Shown here one piece after another: positions 1 to 8,996 of a stretch of DNA of 64,000 nucleotides (the stretch's first letter is position 1; each line of letters opens with the position of its first letter). The DNA is from Nostoc piscinale CENA21 (lineage in GTDB: Bacteria > Cyanobacteriota > Cyanobacteriia > Cyanobacteriales > Nostocaceae). The notes beneath the pieces were generated by a model. It made no database searches. It had not been told where the DNA came from and worked only from the letters and a program-made list of their open reading frames with translations. Location: contig NZ_CP012036.1 of assembly GCF_001298445.1 (NCBI RefSeq), positions 3,067,351-3,131,350 on the forward strand, given 5' to 3'. A program made the position numbers and the translations under genes.

Positions 1-568
1 ACATTAGCAACAACAAGTCGCCCACCCGCTTGGTTAAGAAAGCATCCCGCGCTGCTGTCACCACTAAAGGTTGTGCATACCAAAAACCCACCAGCAGGTA
101 TGTAGATAGGGTCAGGACTTCTAGCAAAGCATAACTGAGAAATAAAGAGTCACTAATGGCTAAACCACTTAATGCTGCTTCAAAAAAACCAAGAAGCCCA
201 AAAAAGCGTGCTAGAGACCAATCTTTTTCTAGATAGCCCAAAGCGTAAATTTGTGCCAACAAACTTAAGCCAGTGATTAAAACTGTTGCCCCAATACTCA
301 CAGGCGATAGTTCTAATGCAAAGGATAAGTTTAAATCCACCGCTTGAAACCAACTAACTAACAAATTCTCTGGTTCTCTATCCCAAACATCTTTAAAGAC
401 AAACAAGCTATGGGTAAAACCCAAAACAGTAGTCAACAAATTGATATAAGCCGCTGGTCTAGGGCCTGTCCTTCTAATGATTCCCATCGCCCAGGGCAAA
501 GTTAAAAGTGCGCCTATCAAGCTATACAAAGGCACACACCAACTTGTTGAAAATAGAAACTGGTTCAT
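1..568 (-). CDS. ndhF4: NAD(P)H dehydrogenase subunit NdhF4 (N-terminal part; gene runs off the window)
   Basis: Reading the minus strand from the ATG at 568 gives about 189 residues (MNQFLFSTSWCVPLYSLIGA...) with several hydrophobic segments. It matches the start of the NdhF/NuoL antiporter-like subunit of cyanobacterial NDH-1, in the form seen in the constitutive CO2-uptake complex NDH-1MS' (NdhF4/NdhD4/CupB). That complex sits in the thylakoid membrane and couples electron flow to CO2 hydration. The 3' end lies beyond position 1. The gene diverges from the carboxysome operon, a sensible context for CO2 uptake. Assignment to the F4 rather than the F3 type rests on remembered N-terminal sequence and context. 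Confidence 0.8.
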   Translation of the reverse strand, partial: MNQFLFSTSWCVPLYSLIGALLTLPWAMGIIRRTGPRPAAYINLLTTVLGFTHSLFVFKDVWDREPENLLVSWFQAVDLNLSFALELSPVSIGATVLITGLSLLAQIYALGYLEKDWSLARFFGLLGFFEAALSGLAISDSLFLSYALLEVLTLSTYLLVGFWYAQPLVVTAARDAFLTKRVGDLLLLM

Positions 569-1225
569 TTAATTTGCTTACCTTTACAACTCTGCCTTAA
601 TTTTTTTACCTTTTGAAAAATCATCTTTGACTTAGTTTTTTGGATGAAAATCTATGTTAAATTTGGTTTTAAAAAAATGCGTAATACTTTTTCGGATTGC
701 AAAATTACTGCCTAAATTCCAGCTAATATAATTGATTTACATATTTAAATTTCCCACCTTTCATTTTGAACTATACTCATTTGTAAATTTCTATTTCTAA
801 CGTTTAGCAGAGATATTTATAAGATATATTTAAAAAAGTTATATGCTTTTTAGATATTCCTATTGACATACTACAAAACTGAGGAAAGATAGAAACTGTA
901 AAAGATGCAGTAGTTTTACCTTCCTCACCAGAGACGATTAGTCTTGGCTATGAACAGCGATTTGGATATGTAATAAAAAAAATTATAAAGCATAAGCGCC
1001 TGCTCTTGGAATCAGTGGACTTAAACAGAGCAGAAACACCGTATGACAAAGAATTAAGTTTTTTTAAACTTTTTTATTATAAACTATTATACTAATTTAT
1101 ATTGCCAGGGGAGCCAAGCTTTCCTATGCTTATTTTTGGAAGTGTCTTTTAGCTCAAGATGAGCATCCCCGTCACAATTTTCAAACCACAGTACTGATTG
1201 GATTAAATTTTTAGGAGTTTCTGCG
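569..1225. promoter_or_regulatory. Divergent promoter region between ndhF4 and the ccm operon
   Basis: AT-rich, gene-free spacer of about 650 bp. It must carry the promoters for both ndhF4 (leftward) and ccmK2 (rightward). A clear ribosome binding site (ggag, 1214-1217) precedes ccmK2. I see no convincing ORF and could not assign a LysR operator or -10/-35 boxes with confidence. Confidence 0.5.
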
Positions 1226-1534
1226 ATGCCAATTGCAGTTGGAATGATTGAGACAAAGGGCTTTCCAGCAGTAGTAGAAGCTGCTGATGCGATGGTCAAA
1301 GCTGCCCGTGTAACTTTGGTAGGGTATGAAAAAATTGGTAGCGCCCGTGTCACCGTAATTGTGCGGGGTGATGTTTCGGAAGTGCAAGCCTCAGTTGCAG
1401 CTGGAATTGAAGCGGCCAGAAGAGTGAATGGTGGTGAAGTGGTTTCCACTCACATCATTGCCCGTCCCCATGAAAACTTGGAATATGTTTTGCCGATTCG
1501 TTACACAGAAGCAGTGGAACAGTTTCGCACTTAA
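1226..1534 (+). CDS. ccmK2: Carboxysome shell hexamer protein CcmK2
   Basis: 102-residue single-BMC-domain protein that forms the hexagonal facets of the beta-carboxysome shell. The canonical BMC sequence spans the whole protein (MPIAVGMIETKGFPAVVEAA; GYEKIGSARVTVIVRGDV; STHIIARPHENLEYVLP). It is the first gene of the ccm operon, with RBS ggag 9 nt before the ATG. It lacks the C-terminal extension found in the next gene. By analogy with the ccmK2-ccmK1-ccmL order in Synechocystis I call this one CcmK2; the K1/K2 naming is less certain than the family. Confidence 0.93.
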   Translation: MPIAVGMIETKGFPAVVEAADAMVKAARVTLVGYEKIGSARVTVIVRGDVSEVQASVAAGIEAARRVNGGEVVSTHIIARPHENLEYVLPIRYTEAVEQFRT

Positions 1535-1622
1535 CAGTCGATAATACAAAATAACTAACGGGGTTGCTTGCTTGAGCTACGCTTTTGTTTGTTTGAGAAA
1601 ATTTAAATAGGGATTAAAACTA

Positions 1623-1970
1623 ATGTCAATTGCAGTGGGAATGGTAGAAACTCTTGGCTTTCCAGCAGTAGTAGAAGCTGCTGACGCGATGGTGAAAGCT
1701 GCGCGTGTAACCTTAGTAGGTTACGAAAAAATCGGTAGTGGTCGGGTAACAGTAATTGTCCGGGGTGATGTTTCCGAAGTTCAAGCTTCTGTAGCAGCAG
1801 GTGTGGAATCAGTGAAGCGAGTCAATGGCGGACAAGTTCTATCAACACACATCATTGCTCGTCCCCATGAAAACTTGGAATACGTCCTGCCAATTCGTTA
1901 TACAGAAGACGTAGAGCAATTCCGGGAAAATGTTAACGCAATTCGACCTTTCGGCGGTAGAAGACCATAA
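1623..1970 (+). CDS. ccmK1: Carboxysome shell hexamer protein CcmK1
   Basis: 115-residue single-BMC-domain shell protein, nearly identical to the preceding paralogue over the first 100 residues. It differs in carrying a C-terminal tail of about 14 residues ending FGGRRP, the usual distinction of CcmK1 from CcmK2. The start MSIAVGMVETLGFPAVVEAA is typical. It lies 88 bp after ccmK2 and 6 bp before ccmL, so it is surely co-transcribed. The two copies probably arose by tandem duplication and give mixed shell facets. Confidence 0.93.
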   Translation: MSIAVGMVETLGFPAVVEAADAMVKAARVTLVGYEKIGSGRVTVIVRGDVSEVQASVAAGVESVKRVNGGQVLSTHIIARPHENLEYVLPIRYTEDVEQFRENVNAIRPFGGRRP

Positions 1971-1976
1971 CATATA

Positions 1977-2279
1977 ATGCAAATTGCCAAAGTACGTGGC
2001 ACAGTAGTTAGCACTCAAAAAGATCCAAGTCTTCGCGGTGTCAAACTACTGATGTTGCAATTAGTGGATGAAGAAGGAAATACCTTACCAAAATACGAGG
2101 TAGCAGCGGATACCGTAGGAGCAGGAGTAGATGAGTGGGTGCTAGTCAGCCGTGGCAGTGCCGCTCGTCAAATTCTTGGTAACGAACAACGCCCTTTGGA
2201 TGCAGCAGTGGTGGCGATAATTGATACTATTCATGTTCAAGATCGCCTTATTTACAGTAAAAAAGACCAATATAGATAG
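1977..2279 (+). CDS. ccmL: Carboxysome shell vertex protein CcmL
   Basis: 100-residue BMC-vertex (EutN/CcmL) protein. Its pentamers cap the twelve vertices of the icosahedral carboxysome. Family marks seen are the start MQIAKVRGTVVSTQKDPSLR, the central VLVSRGSAARQ segment and the segment GNEQRPLDAAVVAIID near the C-terminus. It starts only 6 bp after ccmK1 and is followed by an 87-bp spacer before ccmM. Confidence 0.95.
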   Translation: MQIAKVRGTVVSTQKDPSLRGVKLLMLQLVDEEGNTLPKYEVAADTVGAGVDEWVLVSRGSAARQILGNEQRPLDAAVVAIIDTIHVQDRLIYSKKDQYR

Positions 2280-2280
2280 T

Positions 2281-2345
2281 CATTAGTCATTAAGTCATTG
2301 GTTTGAGACAAAGGACAAATGACCAAAGACTAAAAGACAAAAGCT
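2281..2345. repeat. Degenerate short tandem repeats in the ccmL-ccmM spacer
   Basis: The spacer is built from variants of gtcattag/gacaaatgacc units, the same sequence class as the hairpins at 29351 and 30487. This is typical of dispersed short repeats in Nostocales intergenic DNA. It inserts between two genes of one operon. Confidence 0.5.
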
Positions 2346-2366
2346 TAATTCAGGAGGAATCTCGCA

Positions 2367-4034
2367 ATGGCAGTCAGCAGCACGGCGGCACCCCCAACCC
2401 CGTGGTCAAGAAGTTTAGCTGAGCCAGAAATCCACAAAACCTCATTTGTCCACTCCTTCTCCAACGTAATTGGAGATGTGCGGGTAGGTGCAAATGTAAT
2501 CGTCGCTCCAGGGACTTCGATTAGGGCGGATGAAGGTACACCTTTTTACATCGGTGAAAATACCAATATCCAAGATGGTGTAGTGATTCATGGGTTAGAG
2601 CAAGGCCGAGTAATTGGTGATGATGGCAATGAATACTCGGTGTGGATTGGTAAGAATGCTTCTATTACCCACATGGCTCTGATTCATGGCCCAGCTTATG
2701 TAGGGGATAGTTGCTTTATTGGCTTTCGCTCCACAGTATTTAATGCCAGAGTGGGCGCAGGTTGCATCGTGATGATGCACGCTTTAATACAAGATGTAGA
2801 AATTCCCCCAGGTAAATATGTACCGTCGGGAGCGATAATCACCAGCCAGCAGCAAGCTGACCGTCTGCCAGATGTGCAAGATCAAGACCAGCAGTTTGCC
2901 CATCATGTAGTGGGAATTAATCAGGCACTACGGGCTGGTTATCTCTGTGCTGCTGATAACAAATGTATTGCACCCATCCGGGATGAATTAGCGAAATCTT
3001 ATACAAGTAGTAATGGTTTAACTGTTTTAGAGTTGGAAAGGAGTAGTGAAGTGGCGAGCAATAGCTTGGGTGCAGAAACAGTCGATCAAGTACGCTATCT
3101 ACTGGAACAAGGTTACAAAATTGGTACAGAACATGTAGACCAAAGACGGTTCCGTACAGGTTGTTGGACTAGCTGTCAGCCAATTGAACCCAGATCCTTG
3201 AGTGAAGCCTTATCAGCATTAGAAGGCTGTTTGGCAGACCATAGTGGTGAGTATGTGCGTTTATTTGGGATTGACCCCAAAGGTAAGCGTCGGGTGTTAG
3301 AAACAATTATTCAACGCCCAGATGGTGTAGTTCAACCAACTACCAGCTTTAAAGCTCCGGCAAGTACAGGTAGTGCTGGCTACAACGGCAATGGTCATAG
3401 TAATGGTGCCGGAATTGGTTCAATTAGTGCGGAAACTGTAGACCAAATCCGCAAACTCTTGGCTGGTGGTTACAAAATTGGTACAGAACACGTAGATGAG
3501 CGTCGTTTTCGGACTGGCTCTTGGGCTAGTTGTAAGCCGATAGAAGCTACTTCAACCGACCAAGTGGTAGCGGCGTTAAAAGAATGTATTGAAAACCATC
3601 AAGGTGAATATGTCCGCTTGATTGGTATTGACCCGAAAGCTAAACGCCGGATATTAGAAAGTATTATTCAAAGACCAAACGGCCCAGTTGCGCCCTCGAA
3701 TGGTCAAAAATCTTACGCTGCTACCAGCAGTTATAGCTCGGCAACAGCAACAGCACCTGTAAGCAGCAGCAACCGTTTGAATGCAGAAGTTGTAGACCAA
3801 CTACGGCAGTTACTGGCTGGCGGTTACAAAATTAGCGCGGAACATGTAGACCAAAGACGTTTTCGGACTGGCTCTTGGTCTAGCTGTGGCCAAATAGAGG
3901 CTAGATCAGAAAGAGATGCGATCGCAGCTTTAGAAGCATACCTGTCTGAATACCAAGGTGAATACGTGCGCTTGATTGGCATTGACCCTAAAGCCAAACG
4001 TCGTGTGTTAGAAACAATTATTCAACGTCCATAG
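2367..4034 (+). CDS. ccmM: Carboxysome assembly protein CcmM (gamma-carbonic anhydrase plus three RbcS-like repeats)
   Basis: 555 residues. Residues 1-210 form a left-handed beta-helix gamma-carbonic anhydrase domain; presumed zinc ligands His75, His102 and His107 are present. Cys194 and Cys200 are kept, the pair reported to be needed for activity of the Thermosynechococcus enzyme. Three 83-residue RbcS-like modules follow at 236-318, 355-437 and 473-555, joined by Ser/Thr/Gly/Asn-rich linkers. They condense RuBisCO during carboxysome assembly. Modules 1 and 2 hold a Cys pair 18 residues apart (270/288, 389/407); module 3 has only Cys507. The ATG follows RBS aggagg. An internal start gives the short form (see 3035-3053). 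Confidence 0.97.
   Translation: MAVSSTAAPPTPWSRSLAEPEIHKTSFVHSFSNVIGDVRVGANVIVAPGTSIRADEGTPFYIGENTNIQDGVVIHGLEQGRVIGDDGNEYSVWIGKNASITHMALIHGPAYVGDSCFIGFRSTVFNARVGAGCIVMMHALIQDVEIPPGKYVPSGAIITSQQQADRLPDVQDQDQQFAHHVVGINQALRAGYLCAADNKCIAPIRDELAKSYTSSNGLTVLELERSSEVASNSLGAETVDQVRYLLEQGYKIGTEHVDQRRFRTGCWTSCQPIEPRSLSEALSALEGCLADHSGEYVRLFGIDPKGKRRVLETIIQRPDGVVQPTTSFKAPASTGSAGYNGNGHSNGAGIGSISAETVDQIRKLLAGGYKIGTEHVDERRFRTGSWASCKPIEATSTDQVVAALKECIENHQGEYVRLIGIDPKAKRRILESIIQRPNGPVAPSNGQKSYAATSSYSSATATAPVSSSNRLNAEVVDQLRQLLAGGYKISAEHVDQRRFRTGSWSSCGQIEARSERDAIAALEAYLSEYQGEYVRLIGIDPKAKRRVLETIIQRP
3035..3053 (+). promoter_or_regulatory. ccmM: Internal ribosome binding site and GTG start for the short CcmM isoform
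   Basis: Inside ccmM a strong Shine-Dalgarno (ggaaaggag, 3035-3043) lies 7 nt before a GTG at 3051, in frame with ccmM as codon 229. Initiation there would give a 327-residue protein with only the three RbcS-like modules. That matches the short CcmM form (M35 type) known in Synechococcus elongatus to come from internal translation. The site is seen directly; its use is inferred from the family. Confidence 0.8.
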
Positions 4035-4166
4035 GAAAAGGGAGTAGGAGTAGAAAGTAGGGAATGGGGAATAGAAAGTTTAAAATGTTTTCACCACTTA
4101 CCCTTAACATTCAACACTCCCCACTCCCTCATAAAAATTTGTCCGGCTTCCGAGGTTTAATTTTCC

Positions 4167-4913
4167 ATGTCTGTGCCGCCACTGCGCCTCCATAATAACT
4201 TTGACCCTTATATTAGTGGCGAGGTGATAATTCACCCCAGTGCAGTGTTAGCACCTGGTGTCATACTCCAAGCGGCTACCAATAGCAGAATCATGATTGG
4301 CCCTGGTGTCTGTATTGGGATGGGGTCAATTCTCCAAGTCAATGAAGGAACCCTGGAAATAGAAGCAGGGGCTAACCTGGGAGCCGGTTTTTTGATGGTG
4401 GGAGCAGGCAAAATTGGTACAAATGCTTGTATTGGTGCAGCCACAACAGTTTTTAACTGTTCTGTTGCACCGGGAACAGTCATACCACCAAGCTCAGTGT
4501 TAGGAGATACTAGTCGTCAGATTAGTCTTACCGAACCACCAGCACTACCCATCAATAATGCTGCTGTTCCTGATCCTCAACAGCAACCACCAGAAGACAA
4601 TAATCTAGGAGAAACTGAGGCAAAACCGATTTCTATTTCCTCAACGAATCTCTCCGCTTCTGCTTTCTTGGAGTTAACGCACCAGTCAATTTCGATTCCT
4701 CAACCTTCGCCCACACCCTCTGCCCAACCACCTCCGAACCAGAACGATGAAAATGCTGCTAGTTCATCAGAAGTGAGTGCGGAAAATTCTGAGTCTCCTG
4801 ATATTTTTGGAACTCAAATTTATGGGCAAGGGAGTATTCACAGGCTGTTAACAACATTGTTTCCCCATAGACAATCCTTGAACAATCCTAAGTCTGACGA
4901 ACCGCCTGAATAA
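4167..4913 (+). CDS. ccmN: Carboxysome assembly protein CcmN
   Basis: 248 residues. The N-terminal half (about 15-115) has hexapeptide-repeat left-handed beta-helix sequence and binds CcmM in the family. Residues 120-210 form a Pro/Ser/Asn-rich linker. A C-terminal amphipathic segment at 217-235 (IYGQGSIHRLLTTLFPHR) is the encapsulation peptide that recruits the CcmK shell. The gene follows ccmM after 132 bp of repeat-rich spacer and completes the set linking core to shell. Confidence 0.93.
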   Translation: MSVPPLRLHNNFDPYISGEVIIHPSAVLAPGVILQAATNSRIMIGPGVCIGMGSILQVNEGTLEIEAGANLGAGFLMVGAGKIGTNACIGAATTVFNCSVAPGTVIPPSSVLGDTSRQISLTEPPALPINNAAVPDPQQQPPEDNNLGETEAKPISISSTNLSASAFLELTHQSISIPQPSPTPSAQPPPNQNDENAASSSEVSAENSESPDIFGTQIYGQGSIHRLLTTLFPHRQSLNNPKSDEPPE

Positions 4914-4939
4914 GTGTTAATTGTAAGTTGTCCCCTAAA

Positions 4940-4985
4940 GTATGAAGTATGAATTATGAAGGATGAAAAAACTGCTTTCATCTTT
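4940..4985. repeat. Heptamer short tandem repeat and hairpin in the ccmN-ccmO spacer
   Basis: Four consecutive 7-nt units (gtatgaa, gtatgaa, ttatgaa, ggatgaa) at 4940-4967. A small stem gatgaaa/tttcatc follows and ends in tttta. Heptamer arrays of this kind are characteristic of heterocystous cyanobacteria. The hairpin could attenuate transcription before ccmO. Confidence 0.6.
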
Positions 4986-5050
4986 TATTCTTGATTCTTC
5001 AGCCTTTCGCTTACCTTTAGCATAGACTGTGAGTATCCTGGAGAATTCAC

Positions 5051-5849
5051 ATGGAGACATATAATCAACAGTCCCTTAGTACTGTTCGGGCAGCATCACG
5101 TCGACGAGATAGAGATAACCTCAAGGATACTGCCTTGGGTATGGTATCTACCCTCAGCTTTCCAGCCATAGTTGGTACTGCTGATATGATGTTAAAATCT
5201 GCTGGGGTTCACCTAGTGGGATATGAAAAAAATTGGCAGTGGTCACTGTACAGCAATTGTACGGGGTGGTATTGCTGATGTCCGGCTAGCAGTAGAATCA
5301 GGTGTGCAAACTGCTGAACAGTTTGGTCAATTAGTTTCTAGTTTGGTCATTCCTCGCCCTTTTCCCAATCTGGATGTAGTTCTGCCGATTACAAATAGAT
5401 TAAGTAAATACATGGAGGAAGGGAGTTACAGCCGTCTGAGTAATTTAGCGATTGGATTGGTGGAAACGCGGGGGTTTCCGGCGATGGTAGGAGCTTGCGA
5501 TGCCATGCTTAAATCGGCTGATGTGCAGTTGGCAGCCTATGAAAAAATCGGTGCGGGTTTGTGTACAGCTATTATTCGTGGTTCTGTGGCTAATGTCGCA
5601 GTAGCAGTGGAAGCTGGAATGTATGAAGCAGAACGCATTGGGGAATTGAACGCAGTGATGGTGATTCCGCGGCCTTTGGATGAGTTGGAACAAACTTTAC
5701 CTGTGGCAAGTTGTTGGATAGAAGAACGGCAACCAATTAAAATGCCAGTGAATATTAAGGAGCAAGTTGCTGAGTTAGAGGTACTTCAGTTGCCAGATTT
5801 GGCTAAGTTGCCTGCAAAAGTTACTGAAGAATTATGGAAGGATGAATGA
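5051..5849 (+). pseudogene. ccmO: Carboxysome shell protein CcmO, double BMC domain, broken by a one-base frameshift
   Basis: Two BMC domains lie in tandem, but the frame changes inside the first. Residues up to GVHLVGYEK are read from the ATG at 5051. The continuation IGSGHCTAIVRGGIADVRL is one frame away. The break is at a run of seven A (5226-5232); the equivalent site in both ccmK genes and in the second CcmO domain has six. Removing one A gives a normal 265-residue CcmO. The protein joins shell facets in the family and is needed for carboxysome assembly in Synechococcus, so a dead gene would be surprising. A sequencing error or slippage rescue is more likely. Confidence 0.88.
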
Positions 5850-6123
5850 TGAATTTTGAACTATGAGTGATGAATCGTGGGAAAATTCTCCTCAGCATTC
5901 AACATTCAGCATTCATCTTTAGCTGGAAGGCATCTTACGCTTCGCTTGTTGTTTTGATCATAACTTTTACGGACTATAAATCAAATATCTTTCTTTTAAT
6001 AGCGAAAATAGATTTTTCTCTATACTAAAACTCATAACTTTGTATGAGCGACACTGCTTGATTGGCAGGTGTTTAGTGATACTAGTTTTATATCTATAGA
6101 TCGCTATTAGAGGAGAATCACCC

Positions 6124-7053
6124 TTGAACCAAGCGACGCTACACCAGCTGAAGGTATTTGAAGCGGCGGCTCGGCATGGTAGCTTTACTCGTGCTGCGGA
6201 AGAATTATTTCTGACTCAACCCACAGTCTCTATGCAAATTAAGCAATTGACCAAATCTGTAGGGTTGCCCTTGTTTGAGCAGGTAGGGAAACGTTTGTAT
6301 TTGACAGAGGCGGGTAGAGAACTGTTTGCCACTTGCCGACAGATTTTTGAGACTATTGCCCAGTTTGAGATGAAAGTGGCGGATTTGAAAGGGCTAAAGC
6401 AAGGGCAATTACGTTTAGCAGTCATTACTACAGCCAAGTATTTTATTCCACGTTTGTTGGGGCCATTTTGTCAGCGTTACCCAGGAATTGATATTTCCCT
6501 GCAAGTCACAAATCACGAAAAAATTATTGATCGGATGATGAATAATCTGGATGACTTATACATTATGAGTCAGGTTCCAGAACATTTGGATGTCAATTGT
6601 GAGCCATTTTTAGACAATCCTCTGGTGGTGTTTGCACCAGTAAATCATCGTCTAGCAAAAGAGAAAAATATCCCAATTCACGAGTTAAACGATGAACCTT
6701 TTATTATGCGTGAACCCGGTTCAGGAACTCGACGCGCTGTGCAGGCGTTGTTAGAAGAACATGAAGTAAAGGTAAATGTCAAGCTAGAGTTGGGGAGTAA
6801 TGAGGCAATTAAACAAGCGATCGCAGGTGGTTTAGGCATCTCTGTTTTATCACGTCATACTTTACTCTCAGATGCTTCGGAGTTTAGTATTTTAGATGTG
6901 CAGCATTTCCCGATTAAACGAGCTTGGTATATGGTTTATCCAGCCGGAAAACAGTTATCAATTGTCGCTCGGACTTATTATGAGTATTTGCTGGATGCGG
7001 CGAAAACATTTGTTGAACAAACTGAAACTCCTATTTACAGCACTGTTGATTGA
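6124..7053 (+). CDS. cmpR: LysR-type transcriptional regulator, CmpR/RbcR-like
   Basis: 309 residues with an N-terminal winged helix-turn-helix (about 4-63; HGSFTRAAEELFLTQPTVSM is the DNA-binding helix region) and a C-terminal LysR substrate-binding domain (about 92-300). TTG start with RBS aggaga 8 nt upstream; no ATG fits as well. Proteins of this type next to the ccm genes control inorganic-carbon genes such as the bicarbonate transporter cmp operon and rbc. The effector is probably a photorespiratory or Calvin-cycle metabolite. CmpR rather than RbcR is my preferred name from sequence memory; the family is certain. Confidence 0.8.
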   Translation: MNQATLHQLKVFEAAARHGSFTRAAEELFLTQPTVSMQIKQLTKSVGLPLFEQVGKRLYLTEAGRELFATCRQIFETIAQFEMKVADLKGLKQGQLRLAVITTAKYFIPRLLGPFCQRYPGIDISLQVTNHEKIIDRMMNNLDDLYIMSQVPEHLDVNCEPFLDNPLVVFAPVNHRLAKEKNIPIHELNDEPFIMREPGSGTRRAVQALLEEHEVKVNVKLELGSNEAIKQAIAGGLGISVLSRHTLLSDASEFSILDVQHFPIKRAWYMVYPAGKQLSIVARTYYEYLLDAAKTFVEQTETPIYSTVD

Positions 7054-7238
7054 GTTTTGACATAGCAGAAGGCAGGAGGCAGAAGGCAAGAGGCAGGAGA
7101 TAGAATTATTACTATTTCTTGGCATTCGCACTTTTTAAATCTCCTAACCTATACTTCCATTTGCTTGACTGGAAGTACCTGAACCATTAATAAAGTTAGT
7201 TAACCAGCAGAGTCATTTGATATGGGGGAAAGCTGGCA

Positions 7239-8858
7239 GTGACAAACCTGGAAACTCCTTCTTTGAGAAAAACAGTCCCAACCCAGGTAGTAGCCGTGAC
7301 GGTGTATGGCGATCAAGCCTTAGTTACACGCCGAGGTGTAGTTGCTTTGGTAGGAGTAGAAAGGGAATTGGTGATTAATTCACTGCCAGTCACTCTTGAA
7401 ACTGATTCTGTGCGGGTGAGCGGTACAGGTACTGTAGGAGTTAGCTTGTTGGGAGTAAGTAGCGATCGCATCTACACTACCGAACCTGTAGCCGAACGAG
7501 CAGCACAGTTAATCCGCCAAATTCAACAAATAGAAGCGGAAAAACGCAATTTACAAGCGCAAATTGATGCCTTAGCTTTGCAGACTCAATTTATTGAGGG
7601 TTTGCGGGAAAAAACAGAAGAACCATTTGCTCAAAGTTTGTCCCGCAAAAATCTCAGTCTCAGCGAAACTTTAGATTTTTTGAATTTTTTAGGCAGCCAG
7701 TACAGTGAATATGCGATCGCATCTGGTGATTGTCACAGTCAACAGCAAGAATTAGATAAGCAACTGCAAGCACTCCGCGCTACATTACACAATATTCAAA
7801 CACCCCATCCCAAGGAAAGTTTTAACTTGGTTGTTGGTGTTGAAGTTGCTGGCGCTGGTGAATTTGAATTAGAAGTGTCCTACATTGTCAATAGTGCTGG
7901 CTGGACTCCGCTTTATGACTTACGAGTTGATAGTGCCAGTCAGTCAGTGCATTTAAGCTATCTGGCGGAAGTTACCCAAAATACTGGCGAAGATTGGCTA
8001 GATGTAGCACTCACCCTCTCAACTGCGAAACCAGGGTTAGGTACATTACCACCAAAACTAGAACCCTGGTACATTGACACTCTACGTTCGCGCTCATTGC
8101 AACGAGTCTTACCCCGTCCATCATTACCTACCATAGCGGCTGCACCAGCGGCTGAAGCTATGTTTTCCCAAGAAGAAGAGGATTTAGCGGATGATGCTTT
8201 CATAACCGCAGAACATATCAAAGCGACAGTAGCCAAACAAGGCAGTGTCGTGACTTTTAAACTCAATGGTGGTGGCAACATCCCTAGTGACGGTGCGCCT
8301 CATAAAACTACAATTTTTAATGATGATTACCCTTGTGTTTTTAATTATGTCGCAATGCCGCGTTTAGTCAGTTTTGCTTATTTACAAGCTAATATCAAAA
8401 ACAGTGCTGATGGTACAACTTTATTACCAGGAAAAGCCAATATTTTTCGGGATAGTATTTTTGTCGGTACAACTCAATTAGAAAATATTACGCCAGGGCA
8501 AGAATTTAGCTTGAACTTAGGCATTGATGAAAATTTAAAAATTGAACGTAACTTAGTTGAGCGACATGTAGATAAAAGAATTATTGTCAATCAATGCCGC
8601 ACTACTTACGCTTATCGGTTATTAATTACTAACTTACTCAATCAAGAAACTAATTTAAAAATTACAGAACAATTACCTGTTAGTCGCAACGAGCAAATTA
8701 AAATTCGCCTCACCCGCATTCAACCGCAAATTCCCCTGGGAGAGATGGGAATTTTAGAATGGGAATTAAATGTTTTACCTCAAGAACGACGCGAGATATA
8801 TTATCAATTTACCTTGGAACACCCACCGGAAGTAACCATAGTTGGTTTAGATATGTAG
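7239..8858 (+). CDS. Mucoidy inhibitor MuiA family protein (DUF4140/DUF4139)
   Basis: 539 residues. An N-terminal DUF4140-like region (about 15-115) begins with VTVYGDQALVTRRG and runs into a coiled-coil stretch (about 85-120, rich in Gln, Glu and Arg). A DUF4139 beta-rich domain (about 190-535) contains SYIVNSAGWTPLYDLRVDS and ends WELNVLPQERREIYYQFTLE. No signal peptide or membrane segment is evident. The biochemical role of the family is not established. GTG start with an upstream gggggaaa purine-rich site. Confidence 0.8.
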   Translation: MTNLETPSLRKTVPTQVVAVTVYGDQALVTRRGVVALVGVERELVINSLPVTLETDSVRVSGTGTVGVSLLGVSSDRIYTTEPVAERAAQLIRQIQQIEAEKRNLQAQIDALALQTQFIEGLREKTEEPFAQSLSRKNLSLSETLDFLNFLGSQYSEYAIASGDCHSQQQELDKQLQALRATLHNIQTPHPKESFNLVVGVEVAGAGEFELEVSYIVNSAGWTPLYDLRVDSASQSVHLSYLAEVTQNTGEDWLDVALTLSTAKPGLGTLPPKLEPWYIDTLRSRSLQRVLPRPSLPTIAAAPAAEAMFSQEEEDLADDAFITAEHIKATVAKQGSVVTFKLNGGGNIPSDGAPHKTTIFNDDYPCVFNYVAMPRLVSFAYLQANIKNSADGTTLLPGKANIFRDSIFVGTTQLENITPGQEFSLNLGIDENLKIERNLVERHVDKRIIVNQCRTTYAYRLLITNLLNQETNLKITEQLPVSRNEQIKIRLTRIQPQIPLGEMGILEWELNVLPQERREIYYQFTLEHPPEVTIVGLDM

Positions 8859-8996
8859 ATATTGCGCCAATCCAGATGAGATGGCTTTATACTTGTGCTG
8901 TATCGGATCTTACCTCTTAAGTGTTACAAATAAAAAATACTACAAGTAGCATAATTAGCTAATTGCTAAGTGTTACTTGATTCAGGAGTTTTGGTG

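Noticed and set aside
5226..5232. Programmed -1 ribosomal frameshift at the A7 run of ccmO
   Set aside because: Reaching the downstream frame needs loss of one base (+1 or -2 shift), not the -1 shift typical of A-rich slippery sites; no stimulatory structure seen.
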